Source: Methyloprofundus sedimenti
GTDB lineage: Bacteria > Pseudomonadota > Gammaproteobacteria > Methylococcales > Methylomonadaceae
NCBI RefSeq assembly: GCF_002072955.1
Contig: NZ_LPUF01000003.1
Location: 248,001 to 312,000 of the forward strand
DNA: 64,000 bases
Reading direction: 5' to 3'
The position numbers were made by a program, and so were the translations under genes. Below, in pieces: positions 37,019 to 47,060 of this stretch (position 1 is the stretch's first letter; each line of letters starts with the position of its first letter). The notes below the pieces were generated by a model that worked only from the letters and a program-made list of their open reading frames with translations, was not told the DNA's origin and made no database searches.

Positions 37019-37208
37019 ACTGGTTAATCAGTAGTTGGGGCGGGCCACCTAGATAGCATATATTCTCATTTGATCATGTGACTAAAACCGGCAAAGCACA
37101 CAGAACAAATTAAAACTGATGTAATGCAGGTATTGCTTAATAACAATTATACTTACCTCACCTCTGGTGTTAGAGTTACACCATCAAAAAAATAAAGCTA
37201 TACAAGTT

Positions 37209-38201
37209 AACCTGAGTTCGGGATAAGAAAAGGTGGGCAGTCTTTTGAAAATCTGAAAAAATAGAAACAACCAAGAATTTATTTTTTCTAAGACTGCCCA
37301 ATGCTAAGTTTAACCCGATTATTTTGTGATGTAGATGATTTTTGTAAAACCTTTTTACCCCACTGGGAGAAAACCCAAATAGAAAACGGTGAAAAGAAAA
37401 GACGGAAAAAGCGTTGCATTAGCCCCAGTGAAATAATTACTTTGATTGTTTACTATCATCAGTCAGGGTATGACACATTTAAATGGTTTTATTTACGCTA
37501 CTTGCCCAAAAACTTATCTAAAGCTTTCCCAAAGGTGCCGAGTTATAACCGTTTCATTGAATTATTGCCCGATATTATCGGTCCTTTAACGGCTTTTATG
37601 CAAACACGTTGTGGCCGAAGTGAAGGTATTGCATTTGTTGATTCAACACCCCTTTGCGTTTGTAAAAATATTCGTATTCCGCGCCATAAAACTTTCAAAG
37701 ATGTGGCCCAACGAGGCAAGTCTTCTACGGGCTGGTTCTATGGGTTTAAATTACACATTATTGTGGATGATCGAGGGGAAATACTTTCTTTTTCAATCAC
37801 GAAAGGGAATGTTGATGACCGTAAACCCGTACCAAAATTGGCTAAAAATCTGATTGGAAAGCTTTTTGGCGATAGAGGATATATTTCTAAAAAACTCACT
37901 GAACTTTTAGCAACCGATGATGTTGAGTTAATCACAACTCTCAAGAAAAATATGAAACCACGAGTCATAGCTGCTTTTGATGCACTTTTATTGAGAAAGC
38001 GTAGCATTATTGAAACTATCAATGATCAACTTAAAAATATTTTTCAGCTTGAGCACTCTAGACATCGTTCGCTTACGAATTATATGATCAATATTGTTGC
38101 TTGTTTAGTTGCTTATTCTTACCAGGAAAAAAAGCCTGCACTCAACTTACGTAGAGAAGATTTATTACCTTTGTTATGACGTCTTATCCCGAACTCAGGT
38201 T
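37209..38201 (+). mobile_element. complete IS982-family insertion sequence
   Basis: The 993-base element has 20-bp ends AACCTGAGTTCGGGATAAGA and its exact inverse at 38182-38201. It is flanked by the 7-base direct repeat ACAAGTT (37202-37208 and 38202-38208), a target duplication. It contains one intact transposase gene. The clean ends and duplication show a recent insertion, 32 bases upstream of hsdR. Confidence 0.95.
37301..38179 (+). CDS. IS982-family transposase
   Basis: The 292-residue protein is a DDE transposase: Asp in GIAFVDSTPLCVC, Asp in GKLFGDRGYIS and Glu in RKRSIIETINDQLKN. FQLEHSRHRSLTNYMINIVA is the family's C-terminal signature. It fills the element, ends three bases before the right inverted repeat arm, and shows no frameshift, so the element may be active. 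Confidence 0.94.
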   Translation: MLSLTRLFCDVDDFCKTFLPHWEKTQIENGEKKRRKKRCISPSEIITLIVYYHQSGYDTFKWFYLRYLPKNLSKAFPKVPSYNRFIELLPDIIGPLTAFMQTRCGRSEGIAFVDSTPLCVCKNIRIPRHKTFKDVAQRGKSSTGWFYGFKLHIIVDDRGEILSFSITKGNVDDRKPVPKLAKNLIGKLFGDRGYISKKLTELLATDDVELITTLKKNMKPRVIAAFDALLLRKRSIIETINDQLKNIFQLEHSRHRSLTNYMINIVACLVAYSYQEKKPALNLRREDLLPLL

Positions 38202-38233
38202 ACAAGTTATATTCAACGAGCTTAATTCAAACT

Positions 38234-40594
38234 ATGGACAAAAAAAAGCTTACGGAACGAGACATTTGCACCAAATACATACTCCCCGCTATAAAAAAGG
38301 CTGGCTGGGATATACACTCTCAAATACGTGAAGAAGTCCAACTGACCGCTGGCCGTGTTATTGTCCGTGGACAAATGGGGCTCCGTAGTAAAGGCAAGCG
38401 TGCCGACTTTGTGCTTTACCATAAACCAAATATGCCCTTGGCTATTATCGAAGCCAAAAAGAATACCCTGCCGATAGCAGCAGGTATGCAGCAAGGTCTG
38501 TCTTACGCTGACTTACTCGAAGTGCCATTTATCTTCAGCTCCAATGGAGATGGCTTTATTTTTCATGATAAAACCGGGTTATCTTCTCAAGTAGAACAAG
38601 AACTCAGCCTGGAACAATTCCCCAGCCATACCGAACTATGGCAAAAATACCAGCAATGGAAAGGCTACCAGGCTCAAGAACTGGAAACGATTACCCAGGA
38701 CTACTATGAAGATGGTAGTGGTAAATCTCCTCGTTATTATCAGGTCCACGCGATTAATAAAATGGTTGAAGCAGTTGTAAAAGGCGAAGATCGCGCATTG
38801 CTAGTGATGGCAACAGGAACGGGTAAAACCTACACCGCGTTTCAAATTATCTGGCGACTATGGAAAGCAGACATCAAAAAACGTATCCTGTTTTTAGCGG
38901 ATCGTAATATTCTGGTTGATCAAACCAAAACTAATGATTTTAAGCCTTTTGGTACAGCGATGACCAAAATTACCGGGCGCAAGATTGATACCTCTTATGA
39001 GATATTCCTGTCACTCTATCAAGCCATTACAGGGCCTGAAGAAGAACAAAAAGCCTATAAACAATTTTCGCCTGAATTTTTTGATCTGATTGTTATAGAC
39101 GAATGCCATCGTGGTAGTGCGGCAGATGATTCCGCCTGGCGTGAAATTCTGGATTATTTTAATACCGCCACCCATGTTGGTTTAACCGCTACACCCAAAG
39201 AAACCGAAGAGGTTTCAAACTCTACTTACTTTGGCGATCCTGTTTATACTTATTCGCTAAAGCAAGGTATAGACGATGGTTTTTTAGCGCCTTATAAAGT
39301 GGTACGGATTGACCTTGATAAAGACCTGCAAGGCTGGCGACCAACCAAAGACCAATACGATAAAAATGGTGCGCTGATAGCAGATCGTATCTATAACCAG
39401 CAAGATTTTGATCGAACACTGGTTATTGAGGAAAGAACCCAACTGGTGGCCAAAATTATCAGTGACCATCTTAAAGCCACAGACCCCATGGCGAAAACCA
39501 TCGTTTTCTGCCAGGATATTGATCACGCCAATCGCATGCGCCAGGCTCTGGTGAATGAAAACCCCGAACAGGTGGCTAAAAACCGGAAATATGTGATGAA
39601 AATTACCGGCGACGATACAGAAGGAAAAGCTGAACTGGATAATTTTATCGACCCGGAACAAGCCTATCCTGTGATTGCCACTACCTCTGAATTAATGAGT
39701 ACAGGGGTCGATGCCAAAACCTGTAAATTAATCATTCTGGATCAACGCATAAAATCCATGACCAAATTCAAACAGGTGATTGGTCGTGGCACACGGATTG
39801 ACGAAGATTATGGCAAGCTCTGGTTTACCATCATGGATTTCAAAAAAGCCACTGAACTGTTTGCCGATGAAGACTTTGATGGCGAAGCCGAAGTGATATA
39901 CCAACCCAAAGGCGGTGACTCGACTGTTCCACCCGAAGATGAGGAAGATGATGATACCGACTCAAATAACAGTCAAGGTTCTGATGATAGTTATACAGAT
40001 GGCTCAGGTGGTTTAGGTGATGGTATAGATGAACCCCCCAAAAAATATATCGTAAAAGGTGTATCGGTGAAAGTCGTCTCAGAACGTGTGCAATATATCG
40101 GCAGCGACGGCAAACTCATTACTGAATCACTTAAAGATTACACCAGCAAAACTGTCAAACAGGAATATGCTACCCTCAATGATTTTTTGCGTAAATGGAA
40201 TGATACCGATCAGAAACAGGCGGTGATTGAAGAACTGGAAGAACAGGGTGTTATCTGGCAAGCATTAGAAGATGAAGTAGGCAAGGATTATGGTGCTTTT
40301 GATCTAATCTGCCATATTGTCTACGGCCAGCCACCGTTAACCCGCAAGGAGCGTGCTGATCAGGTGCGTAAACGGGATATATTCAGTAAATATGGTGAGC
40401 AAGCACAAAAAGTGCTGGAAGCCTTATTAGAAAAATATGCCGATGAAGGCATTACCCCGATTGAAAATGTTGCAGTTCTTAAAGTACAACCTTTCAGTGA
40501 AATGGGTCGCCCTATAGAGCTGATTAAAGGCTTCGGCGGCAAAGCACAATATCAACAAGCCGTTAAAGATCTGGAACAAGTGCTTTATAGTTAA
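38234..40594 (+). CDS. hsdR: type I restriction enzyme R subunit
   Basis: HsdR translocates and cuts unmethylated DNA. The 786-residue protein has an N-terminal nuclease core ([21 protein letters not shown], a D...ExK pattern), the Walker A motif [13 protein letters not shown], the DEAD-like box [10 protein letters not shown] and the helicase motif [13 protein letters not shown], followed by an acidic Asp/Glu/Ser-rich stretch about residues 575-600. Length fits the EcoEI branch. The IS982 element ends 32 bases upstream and probably separates it from its old promoter. Confidence 0.94.
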   Translation: MDKKKLTERDICTKYILPAIKKAGWDIHSQIREEVQLTAGRVIVRGQMGLRSKGKRADFVLYHKPNMPLAIIEAKKNTLPIAAGMQQGLSYADLLEVPFIFSSNGDGFIFHDKTGLSSQVEQELSLEQFPSHTELWQKYQQWKGYQAQELETITQDYYEDGSGKSPRYYQVHAINKMVEAVVKGEDRALLVMATGTGKTYTAFQIIWRLWKADIKKRILFLADRNILVDQTKTNDFKPFGTAMTKITGRKIDTSYEIFLSLYQAITGPEEEQKAYKQFSPEFFDLIVIDECHRGSAADDSAWREILDYFNTATHVGLTATPKETEEVSNSTYFGDPVYTYSLKQGIDDGFLAPYKVVRIDLDKDLQGWRPTKDQYDKNGALIADRIYNQQDFDRTLVIEERTQLVAKIISDHLKATDPMAKTIVFCQDIDHANRMRQALVNENPEQVAKNRKYVMKITGDDTEGKAELDNFIDPEQAYPVIATTSELMSTGVDAKTCKLIILDQRIKSMTKFKQVIGRGTRIDEDYGKLWFTIMDFKKATELFADEDFDGEAEVIYQPKGGDSTVPPEDEEDDDTDSNNSQGSDDSYTDGSGGLGDGIDEPPKKYIVKGVSVKVVSERVQYIGSDGKLITESLKDYTSKTVKQEYATLNDFLRKWNDTDQKQAVIEELEEQGVIWQALEDEVGKDYGAFDLICHIVYGQPPLTRKERADQVRKRDIFSKYGEQAQKVLEALLEKYADEGITPIENVAVLKVQPFSEMGRPIELIKGFGGKAQYQQAVKDLEQVLYS

Positions 40595-40621
40595 ATTTTA
40601 TCCACGGATAATAAAAAAAGA

Positions 40622-40759
40622 GTCCACGAAAAACACGAAAGGCACGAAATAAGAGCGAAAGATTTAAATTATTTGTAGCTATGAATGATGACAGCTTATT
40701 GAGAATATACGTAACTGTTTTGGGGTGTAACGTTCGTGTTTTTCGTGCCTTTCGTGGAC
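40622..40759. repeat. inverted repeat made of CACGAAA units
   Basis: A left arm (40622-40649) built of short CACGAAA-type units and a right arm (40733-40759) with their inverse (TTCGTG units ending in GTGGAC) flank ~85 bases with no gene. The order of units differs between arms, so pairing is imperfect. Such repeats are common between genes in gammaproteobacteria. It separates hsdR from the toxin-antitoxin pair. Confidence 0.7.
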
Positions 40760-40786
40760 AAAAAATGATAAATGAGCGCTGACGGT

Positions 40787-40830
40787 TGTTATATATGCAC
40801 ATTTAAACTATTATATGTGCATATATAACA
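40787..40830. promoter_or_regulatory. 16-bp perfect inverted repeat before the antitoxin gene
   Basis: TGTTATATATGCACAT (40787-40802) and its exact inverse (40815-40830) are 12 bases apart and end 16 bases before the antitoxin ATG. This is the expected position for the operator at which a Xre-type antitoxin represses its own operon. Confidence 0.78.
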
Positions 40831-40846
40831 TAAAGAAGAGTGTAAT

Positions 40847-41218
40847 ATGTCTGCATTAGAACAACTTAAACCTACACCAGAAACAGTCCTGGCTAAAGCA
40901 GTGTTGAAGGCCTCTGAACAGTTAGGATTAAAGCAGGCTGAATTAGCGGCAGTATTGGGTGTGCATCGCACGGCTATTAGCCGCCTAAAACAAAATCAAT
41001 CACTTGATCCTATGTCCAAGCAAGGGGAAATTGCCCTTCTGGTGGTACGCATCGCCAGAGCTTTGTTTGCGTTAACAGGGGGTGATTCAGAGTGGATCAA
41101 ACACTTTATGCACACGCACAATAATGTCACCGGTGGTATACCCGCCAAACAAATAGCAAGCATTCAAGGCCTGATGACGGTTGTGCAGTTTGTTGATGCC
41201 ATTCGGGGAAAAGTTTAA
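40847..41218 (+). CDS. Xre/MbcA/ParS-family antitoxin
   Basis: The 123-residue protein has a helix-turn-helix (LGLKQAELAAVLGVHRTAISRL) and a C-terminal DUF2384-like toxin-binding part (ARALFALTGGDSEWIKHFMHTHN). It neutralises the RES toxin encoded directly downstream and probably represses the operon at the 16-bp inverted repeat. Its TAA overlaps the toxin ATG by one base. Confidence 0.88.
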   Translation: MSALEQLKPTPETVLAKAVLKASEQLGLKQAELAAVLGVHRTAISRLKQNQSLDPMSKQGEIALLVVRIARALFALTGGDSEWIKHFMHTHNNVTGGIPAKQIASIQGLMTVVQFVDAIRGKV

Positions 41219-41964
41219 TGCTATGGGATACGTGCAACGGAGCGCAGCAGATAGGATATTTAAACGGGACACTCTATCGCCTGGTTGAAAGCCAGGAACA
41301 AATTGCCACCTTGGGCTATGTTGACACGCTGGATGAACAAGCCCTGCTTGAAGAAATGCTGGAGAACACCAAGCCCGTCTACAGGGAAAATTTAAGTGCC
41401 TATCACTACTTGCTGTCCACGCCTTTTCGTTACCCGCCATTAAAATGGGGCTCACGCTTTGGCGGTGTGCATGAGCCCAGTATTTTTTATGCTGGTGCCA
41501 GTGTTAATGTCACATTGGCTGAATCGGCTTATTATCGCTTTGTATTTTGGAATTCAATGGCGGGTACGCCGATTAAAAACCAGATCCGCACAGAGCATTC
41601 GCTTTTTTCAGTCGATTATCAATCACAGCAAGGCGTCAGCTTGCAGCAAGCTCCCTTTGATAATTATGCAGATGAAATCGCCAGCCCAACTCAGTACATC
41701 CAGTCACAACAGTTAGGTTCAGCGATGCGAGCATCAGGTGTTGAAGCATTTGAATACCCGTCAGCGCGTGATCCACAACAAGGTATCTGTGTTGGCCTGT
41801 TTACAGCGCGTGCATTTAGACATAAAAATCCAGAGAACATGAGTCAATGGCTATGTGAAACAGCTGCCAGTGAAGTGCTCTTTAAGCAGCTTGGTTCAAG
41901 CGTAATAACAAGCTACAAGCTTGAAACGTTTCTCGTTGACGCCATACTCCCCATGCCCGCGTAA
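41218..41964 (+). CDS. RES-domain toxin (NAD+-degrading)
   Basis: RES toxins deplete NAD+ by phosphorolysis. The 248-residue protein shows the conserved pieces that give the name: Arg in LYRLVES and SRFGGVHEPSIFYAGAS, Glu in LAESAYYRF and a later Ser. The Xre/MbcA-type antitoxin gene lies just upstream. The pair sits between hsdR and hsdM, where it may stabilise the restriction island or act when restriction fails. At about 250 residues it belongs to the longer RES group. Confidence 0.85.
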   Translation: MLWDTCNGAQQIGYLNGTLYRLVESQEQIATLGYVDTLDEQALLEEMLENTKPVYRENLSAYHYLLSTPFRYPPLKWGSRFGGVHEPSIFYAGASVNVTLAESAYYRFVFWNSMAGTPIKNQIRTEHSLFSVDYQSQQGVSLQQAPFDNYADEIASPTQYIQSQQLGSAMRASGVEAFEYPSARDPQQGICVGLFTARAFRHKNPENMSQWLCETAASEVLFKQLGSSVITSYKLETFLVDAILPMPA

Positions 41965-41994
41965 CAACCTATCACCCAAAAAACAAAACAAAAT

Positions 41995-43464
41995 ATGTCA
42001 ATTTCCAATATCGTAAAATCCATCCAGGACATTATGCGTAAAGATGCAGGTGTCGATGGCGATGCCCAGCGCATAGGCCAAATGGCCTGGCTATTATTCC
42101 TGAAAATCTTTGATGCACAGGAAGAAGAGCTAGAAATGATGGATGACAACTACGAGTCACCCATTCCAGAAGCGTTACTTTGGCGCAACTGGGCAAGTAA
42201 TAGAGAAGGCATAACTGGCGATGGTATGCTCGACTTTATCAATGGAAAATTATTTCCTGGTATAAAAAACCTACATGCCACACCGACTAGCAATGCGCGT
42301 GGTTTTGTCGCTAAAGAAGCCTTTAGTGATGCCTTTAACTACATGAAAAACGGCACACTACTGCGCCAGGTCGTGAATAAAGTTGATGAAATAGATTTTA
42401 ACTCCTCCAGTGAACGCCATACCTTTGGCGATATTTATGAAACCATTCTAAAAGACCTGCAATCCTCAGGAAATTCAGGTGAGTTTTACACGCCAAGAGC
42501 CGTCACTCGTTTTATGGTGGATGTGATTAATCCCAAGTTAGGCGAAAAAGTCATGGACCCTGCTTGTGGCACAGGCGGTTTTTTAGCCTGTACTATGGAT
42601 CATATTAAAGAATCGGGCAGTGTTAATACCCCCGAAGACAATCAAATATTACAAAAGCAGATTTATGGGGTAGAGAAAAAACAATTACCGCATTTGCTGT
42701 GTACAACTAATATGTTGCTGCATGGTATCGAAGTGCCCAGCCAAATCTTGCACGATAACACCTTAGCACGACCTCTGCGTGACTGGGGGCCAAGAGATCG
42801 AGTAAAGGTCGTAGTTGCTAATCCACCATTTGGTGGCATGGAAGAAGATGGCATCGAATTGAATTTCCCTGCCGCGACCCGCACTCGCGAAACCGCTGAT
42901 TTATTTCTGCAATTGATTGTACATATTTTAGAAGCCAATGGCAGGGCCGCCATAGTATTACCCGATGGCACTTTATTTGGTGAAGGCGTAAAAACCAAAA
43001 TTAAAGAAAAACTACTGGATGAATGTAACCTGCATACCATTGTCCGCCTACCTAATTCAGTCTTTGCGCCTTATACCAGCATAAAAACCAATATCCTGTT
43101 TTTTGAAAAAGGCTCACCCACCCAAGAAACCTGGTATTACGAACAACAATTAGCAACAGGGGTAAAAGCCTATAACAAAACCAAGCCGATGAAACTGGCC
43201 GAGTTTGATAGCTGTAAACAATGGTGGGGTGGTGAACAGCGTAAAGACCGTGTAGAAAACGAGCAAGCGTGGAAAGTTTCTATCGAGGAGATTAAATCCA
43301 GCAATTACAACCTTGATGTTAAAAACCCACATCAAATTGACATTGATCATGGTGATCCTGATGAGCTGTTGGCAGATTACCAAAACCTGCAAGGTAAAAT
43401 AGCCAATACTTTAGATCAGCTAAAAGCGGAACTGGAAAAAGCATTGACTGAGGCCCAGCAATAA
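41995..43464 (+). CDS. hsdM: type I restriction-modification methyltransferase subunit
   Basis: HsdM is the N6-adenine methyltransferase subunit. The 489-residue protein has an N-terminal HsdM helical domain, the AdoMet-binding VMDPACGTGGFLAC and the catalytic NPPF in VVANPPFGGMEED. FYTPRAVTRFMVD is another family signature. The stop overlaps the hsdS start (TAATG). It is separated from hsdR by the toxin-antitoxin genes. Confidence 0.96.
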   Translation: MSISNIVKSIQDIMRKDAGVDGDAQRIGQMAWLLFLKIFDAQEEELEMMDDNYESPIPEALLWRNWASNREGITGDGMLDFINGKLFPGIKNLHATPTSNARGFVAKEAFSDAFNYMKNGTLLRQVVNKVDEIDFNSSSERHTFGDIYETILKDLQSSGNSGEFYTPRAVTRFMVDVINPKLGEKVMDPACGTGGFLACTMDHIKESGSVNTPEDNQILQKQIYGVEKKQLPHLLCTTNMLLHGIEVPSQILHDNTLARPLRDWGPRDRVKVVVANPPFGGMEEDGIELNFPAATRTRETADLFLQLIVHILEANGRAAIVLPDGTLFGEGVKTKIKEKLLDECNLHTIVRLPNSVFAPYTSIKTNILFFEKGSPTQETWYYEQQLATGVKAYNKTKPMKLAEFDSCKQWWGGEQRKDRVENEQAWKVSIEEIKSSNYNLDVKNPHQIDIDHGDPDELLADYQNLQGKIANTLDQLKAELEKALTEAQQ

Positions 43465-45285
43465 TGGAGATGGATAAGCTAGTGCCAGAGGCGGGGAATT
43501 TGGCGGGATTTATTGATCAGTTTCCTGTTTTTGCTAGTGCGCCTGGTGGAATTGAAAAAATTAAAGAAATGGTGCTTCAACTTGCTGTAATGGGCAAACT
43601 TGTTGAGAATAGCCTAAAACTCCACTTCTCTTTTGGATGATTTGATTACAAAAAAAGAGATGTTAATAAAGTCCAAAATTCTCAAACGCGCTAAATATTC
43701 AGGTGAAATCGATGAAGATGAGAAACGTTTTTTAATACCTGACAATTGGGTATGGGCTAGAGCATCAGATATTTATGATATTCGAGATGGTACTCACGAT
43801 AGTCCTAAATATCAAGATAACGGACTTCCTTTAGTTACCAGTAAGAATATTTATTCTGGGAAGTTAGATTTAACAAATGTTAAGTACATATCAGACGAAG
43901 ACCATGCAAAAATTTCTGAACGTTCAAAAGTTGATAAGGATGATATTTTATTTGCAATGATCGGTAGTATTGGAAACCCTGTAATTATCGATATTGATCC
44001 AATCTTTAGCGTAAAGAATGTAGGTCTTTTCAAATATTATGATCGAAGTCAAAGTGTTCCAGAGTTTTTACTGTTGTTTTTAAAATTAGCAGCTGTTTGG
44101 ATGAAAGAAGAAGCTTCAGGTGCTGTGCAATCATTTGTTTCGCTAGGACAATTACGCTCTATCCCAATTCCACTTCCTCCCCTAGAAGAACAAAAACGCA
44201 TCGTCGCTAAAGTCGATGAATTAATGGCTCTCTGCGACAAATTAGAAGTCCAACAACAGCAACAAGCCAATAATGTTTTGCGTGCCAATACCGCTGCCAT
44301 CAATGCACTGTTAAACCCTGAGCCACAACAAACGACAAAAAGCCAAAAAACATCGGCAACCGTTTCAGTCAGCGAGACAAAAGCCAGCTTCGAGCAAAAC
44401 TGGAAACGTATCGCCCAACACTTCAACACCCTCTACGGCTGCACCCTCCCCATGCCTGATGGCGAAGGCCGCAAGAAAAAACATTTGGTGGGATTGGAGA
44501 ATGTTAAGGCATTGAGACAGGTAATAACTACATTAGCACTAATGGGAAAGTTAGTTTCTCAAGACAAAAATGATGACACAGCATTAACCTTATTAAATAA
44601 AATTGCTCTCGAAAAAGATAAGCTTGTTGATAACGGTTTAATCAAAAATGGTAAGCCACTTATTCCCATAGACCTTTCTGAACAGAGTTTTGATTTACCA
44701 GCATCATGGGAATGGACTCGACTACATGAAATTATGGCTGTTGTTACCGATGGTGATCATCAAGCTCCACCCAAAGCAAATACTGGCATTCCTTTTTTAG
44801 TTATTGGAAATTTAAACCAAGGCAAAATTAACAGAGAAAATTGTAGGTTTGTACCAAATGAATATTATGAAAAATTAAATTGGAGCCGAAAGCCAACCAA
44901 AAAAGATATTCTATATACTGTTACAGGCTCTTATGGGATTCCTATTATGATTGATGTTTCGTATGATTTTTGTGTCCAGCGGCACGTTGCAATTTTAAAA
45001 TCATCTAAATCGACACCAGACCAATACATAAATTTAGTTCTTCGTTCAAAGTATGCTTTTGATTATGCATCTAATATAGCTACTGGTATTGCACAGAAAA
45101 CAGTTCCATTAACTGGACTAAGGAATATGCCTATTCCAATACCACCTGAAGCTGAACAAAAACGCATAGTAGTCAAAGTCGATCAACTAATGAACCTATG
45201 CGATCAACTTGAACAACAACTCACCCAATCTTATAGTGATGCTGAAAAATTAATGCAGGCGACAGTACAATCTTTGGTAGCGTAA
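43464..45285 (+). pseudogene. hsdS: type I specificity subunit with one frameshift
   Basis: HsdS chooses the recognition site. The first frame (43464-43640) gives the usual N-terminus MEMDKLVPEAG ... MVLQLAVMGKLVEN and stops. The second frame (open from 43633, TTG) carries two target-recognition domains, each ending with a conserved LPPLEEQKRIVAKVDELMALC-type helix (second: EAEQKRIVVKVDQLMNL). The frames join if one A is removed from the AAAA run at 43616-43619, giving SLNSTSLLDDL. It is therefore either a recent inactivation or a sequence error. Confidence 0.85.
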
Positions 45286-45307
45286 AAATAAAAAATAAGA
45301 GACAACT

Positions 45308-46156
45308 ATGGATAATCAAATTTCTAACCTCTTTCTTGAAAGAAGCCAGTTTGTATTAATAGGGTTAACAGGTAGAACAGGCTCAGGTTGCACTACTGCT
45401 GCAAACATATTGGAATCAGACCCACCTCAATTTCCTGAATATAAAGATGCAACATACAATGGCATTAATTTTTATAGTGGATTGAGTCAAAAACGATATG
45501 ACATTGTAAAAAGCTATGCTGAAAACAATTGGAATAAATTTTACTCAATTAAAGTTAGCGATCTTATTTCTGTATATCTTCTCACCTTAAATTCAGAAGA
45601 AATACTGGAGTTTATATGGCGCTCATATAAGGGGAGTGACAACAGTATTACTGAGGAGAAAATACGGGAAAAACTGGAAACAGGAATTTTTAATCAAAAT
45701 AAGATAACTGAAGAGTTTACTTTTTGTCGTGATTATCTTTTAAATCATGAGAAAAAAGAAAATCCAAATAAAGATCAGTTGGAGCATTGCATTTCATACT
45801 TTAAGGCAATAAAAACATTTACAAAAGAATTTAAAGATGACCTTAGATCCCTATGCAATGATTTATATATATCTACTTATCAAGCGGCTGGAGTATCAAT
45901 AAGAAAGTTAGGCCGCGTAGACACTAATTATGACACCCTTGAATTCTCTCCCAAAAAGGTATTTCATTTACCAGAAACAATTAATAGAATTGTTAAAATC
46001 ATTAGGGCTTTTAAGAAAAATAAAGCTTTCATTGTAATTGATGCCATTAGGAATCCTTATGAAGCCCAGTTTTTTAAAGATCGATATTCAGCTTTTTATC
46101 TTGTTTCAATTAATGCTACTACTAAAGACAAAAATGAGTATTTAAAAAACACATAA
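45308..46156 (+). CDS. dCTP deaminase-type defence protein, N-terminal fragment
   Basis: This 282-residue fragment has a P-loop kinase-like domain with LTGRTGSGCTTAAN near residues 20-33. The usual Walker Lys is Cys, so nucleotide binding may differ. It resembles the N-terminal half of anti-phage deoxycytidylate deaminases (DcdV/AvcD). It ends at TAA directly after an A6 run (46144-46149); with one A fewer the frame continues as LKTHKFTADQIEEMDWKES into the next entry. No room is left upstream for a separate RNA antitoxin, because hsdS ends 22 bases before. Confidence 0.75.
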   Translation: MDNQISNLFLERSQFVLIGLTGRTGSGCTTAANILESDPPQFPEYKDATYNGINFYSGLSQKRYDIVKSYAENNWNKFYSIKVSDLISVYLLTLNSEEILEFIWRSYKGSDNSITEEKIREKLETGIFNQNKITEEFTFCRDYLLNHEKKENPNKDQLEHCISYFKAIKTFTKEFKDDLRSLCNDLYISTYQAAGVSIRKLGRVDTNYDTLEFSPKKVFHLPETINRIVKIIRAFKKNKAFIVIDAIRNPYEAQFFKDRYSAFYLVSINATTKDKNEYLKNT

Positions 46157-46181
46157 GTTCACTGCTGATCAGATTGAAGAA

Positions 46182-47042
46182 ATGGATTGGAAGGAGAGTG
46201 GTAAGGAACCTCTTAAGCATAAAGAATTTATTGGTCAGAATGTAAAAAGGTGTATTGAAATATCAGATATACATTTATTTAACCCAAGAAATGAAATCAC
46301 TAATCACAATGTATTGAAATCACAGCTTGCATGGTATTTCTCTTTAATGCTACACCCTGGTTTAATTTCGCCAACACCGCTAGAAAGGGTTATGCAGTTT
46401 GCATATACCGCAAAGACAAACTCAGGTTGTATTTCACGACAAGTAGGTGCTGTCATTACCGATTCAAATTATTCAGTGAAAGCAATTGGCTGGAATGATG
46501 TTCCACAAGGTCAAGTACCCTGTTCACTTCGTTCTGTAGATGGTTTACTTAATGATTTTGATCCCGTTATATATAGTGAATACGAGAGGAATGATGAGAA
46601 ACTTAGAGCCCAAGCTGAAAAGAAATTTAAAAAAATTCTAATAAAAAGTGAAGATTTAGGGGGGCGGAATCCTGCCTACTGCTTTAAGGACTTAAAAAAT
46701 GCTATTGAACCTGATGAGAAAAACCAAGTTCATACGCGATCACTTCATGCTGAAGAAAATGCATTTTTACAAATAGTAAAATATGGTGGACAAGCTATTG
46801 AAGGCGGTAAGCTGTTTACTACTGCCAGCCCTTGTGAATTATGTGCAAAAAAAGCTTATCAATTAGGCATAAAAGAAATTATTTACATTGATCCATATCC
46901 TGGTATTGCTATCAATCATATTTTATCTATTGGATTAAATCCACCTATATTAATTCAATTTAGAGGTGCTGTAGGAAAAGGTTATCATCAGCTATACGAG
47001 CCTACACTTCCTTATAAAGATGAGTTGGAATATTTTCTTTAA
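46182..47042 (+). CDS. dCTP deaminase-type defence protein, C-terminal deaminase fragment
   Basis: This 286-residue fragment is a zinc cytidine/deoxycytidylate deaminase domain with the HAE motif in RSLHAEENAFLQI and PCxxC in TASPCELCAKKAY. Together with the 45308 fragment it would make a protein of about 575 residues, the size of two-domain defence deaminases that empty the dCTP pool during phage infection. The annotated ATG is internal to the natural protein; coding sequence begins in this frame at about 46152. Confidence 0.78.
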   Translation: MDWKESGKEPLKHKEFIGQNVKRCIEISDIHLFNPRNEITNHNVLKSQLAWYFSLMLHPGLISPTPLERVMQFAYTAKTNSGCISRQVGAVITDSNYSVKAIGWNDVPQGQVPCSLRSVDGLLNDFDPVIYSEYERNDEKLRAQAEKKFKKILIKSEDLGGRNPAYCFKDLKNAIEPDEKNQVHTRSLHAEENAFLQIVKYGGQAIEGGKLFTTASPCELCAKKAYQLGIKEIIYIDPYPGIAINHILSIGLNPPILIQFRGAVGKGYHQLYEPTLPYKDELEYFL

Positions 47043-47060
47043 TCGATCAGGATAATACTC

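Noticed and set aside
45286-45307. AvcI-like RNA antitoxin upstream of the deaminase
   Set aside because: Only 22 bases separate hsdS from the deaminase gene, too short for the ~170 nt RNA known in AvcID systems, unless it overlaps hsdS.
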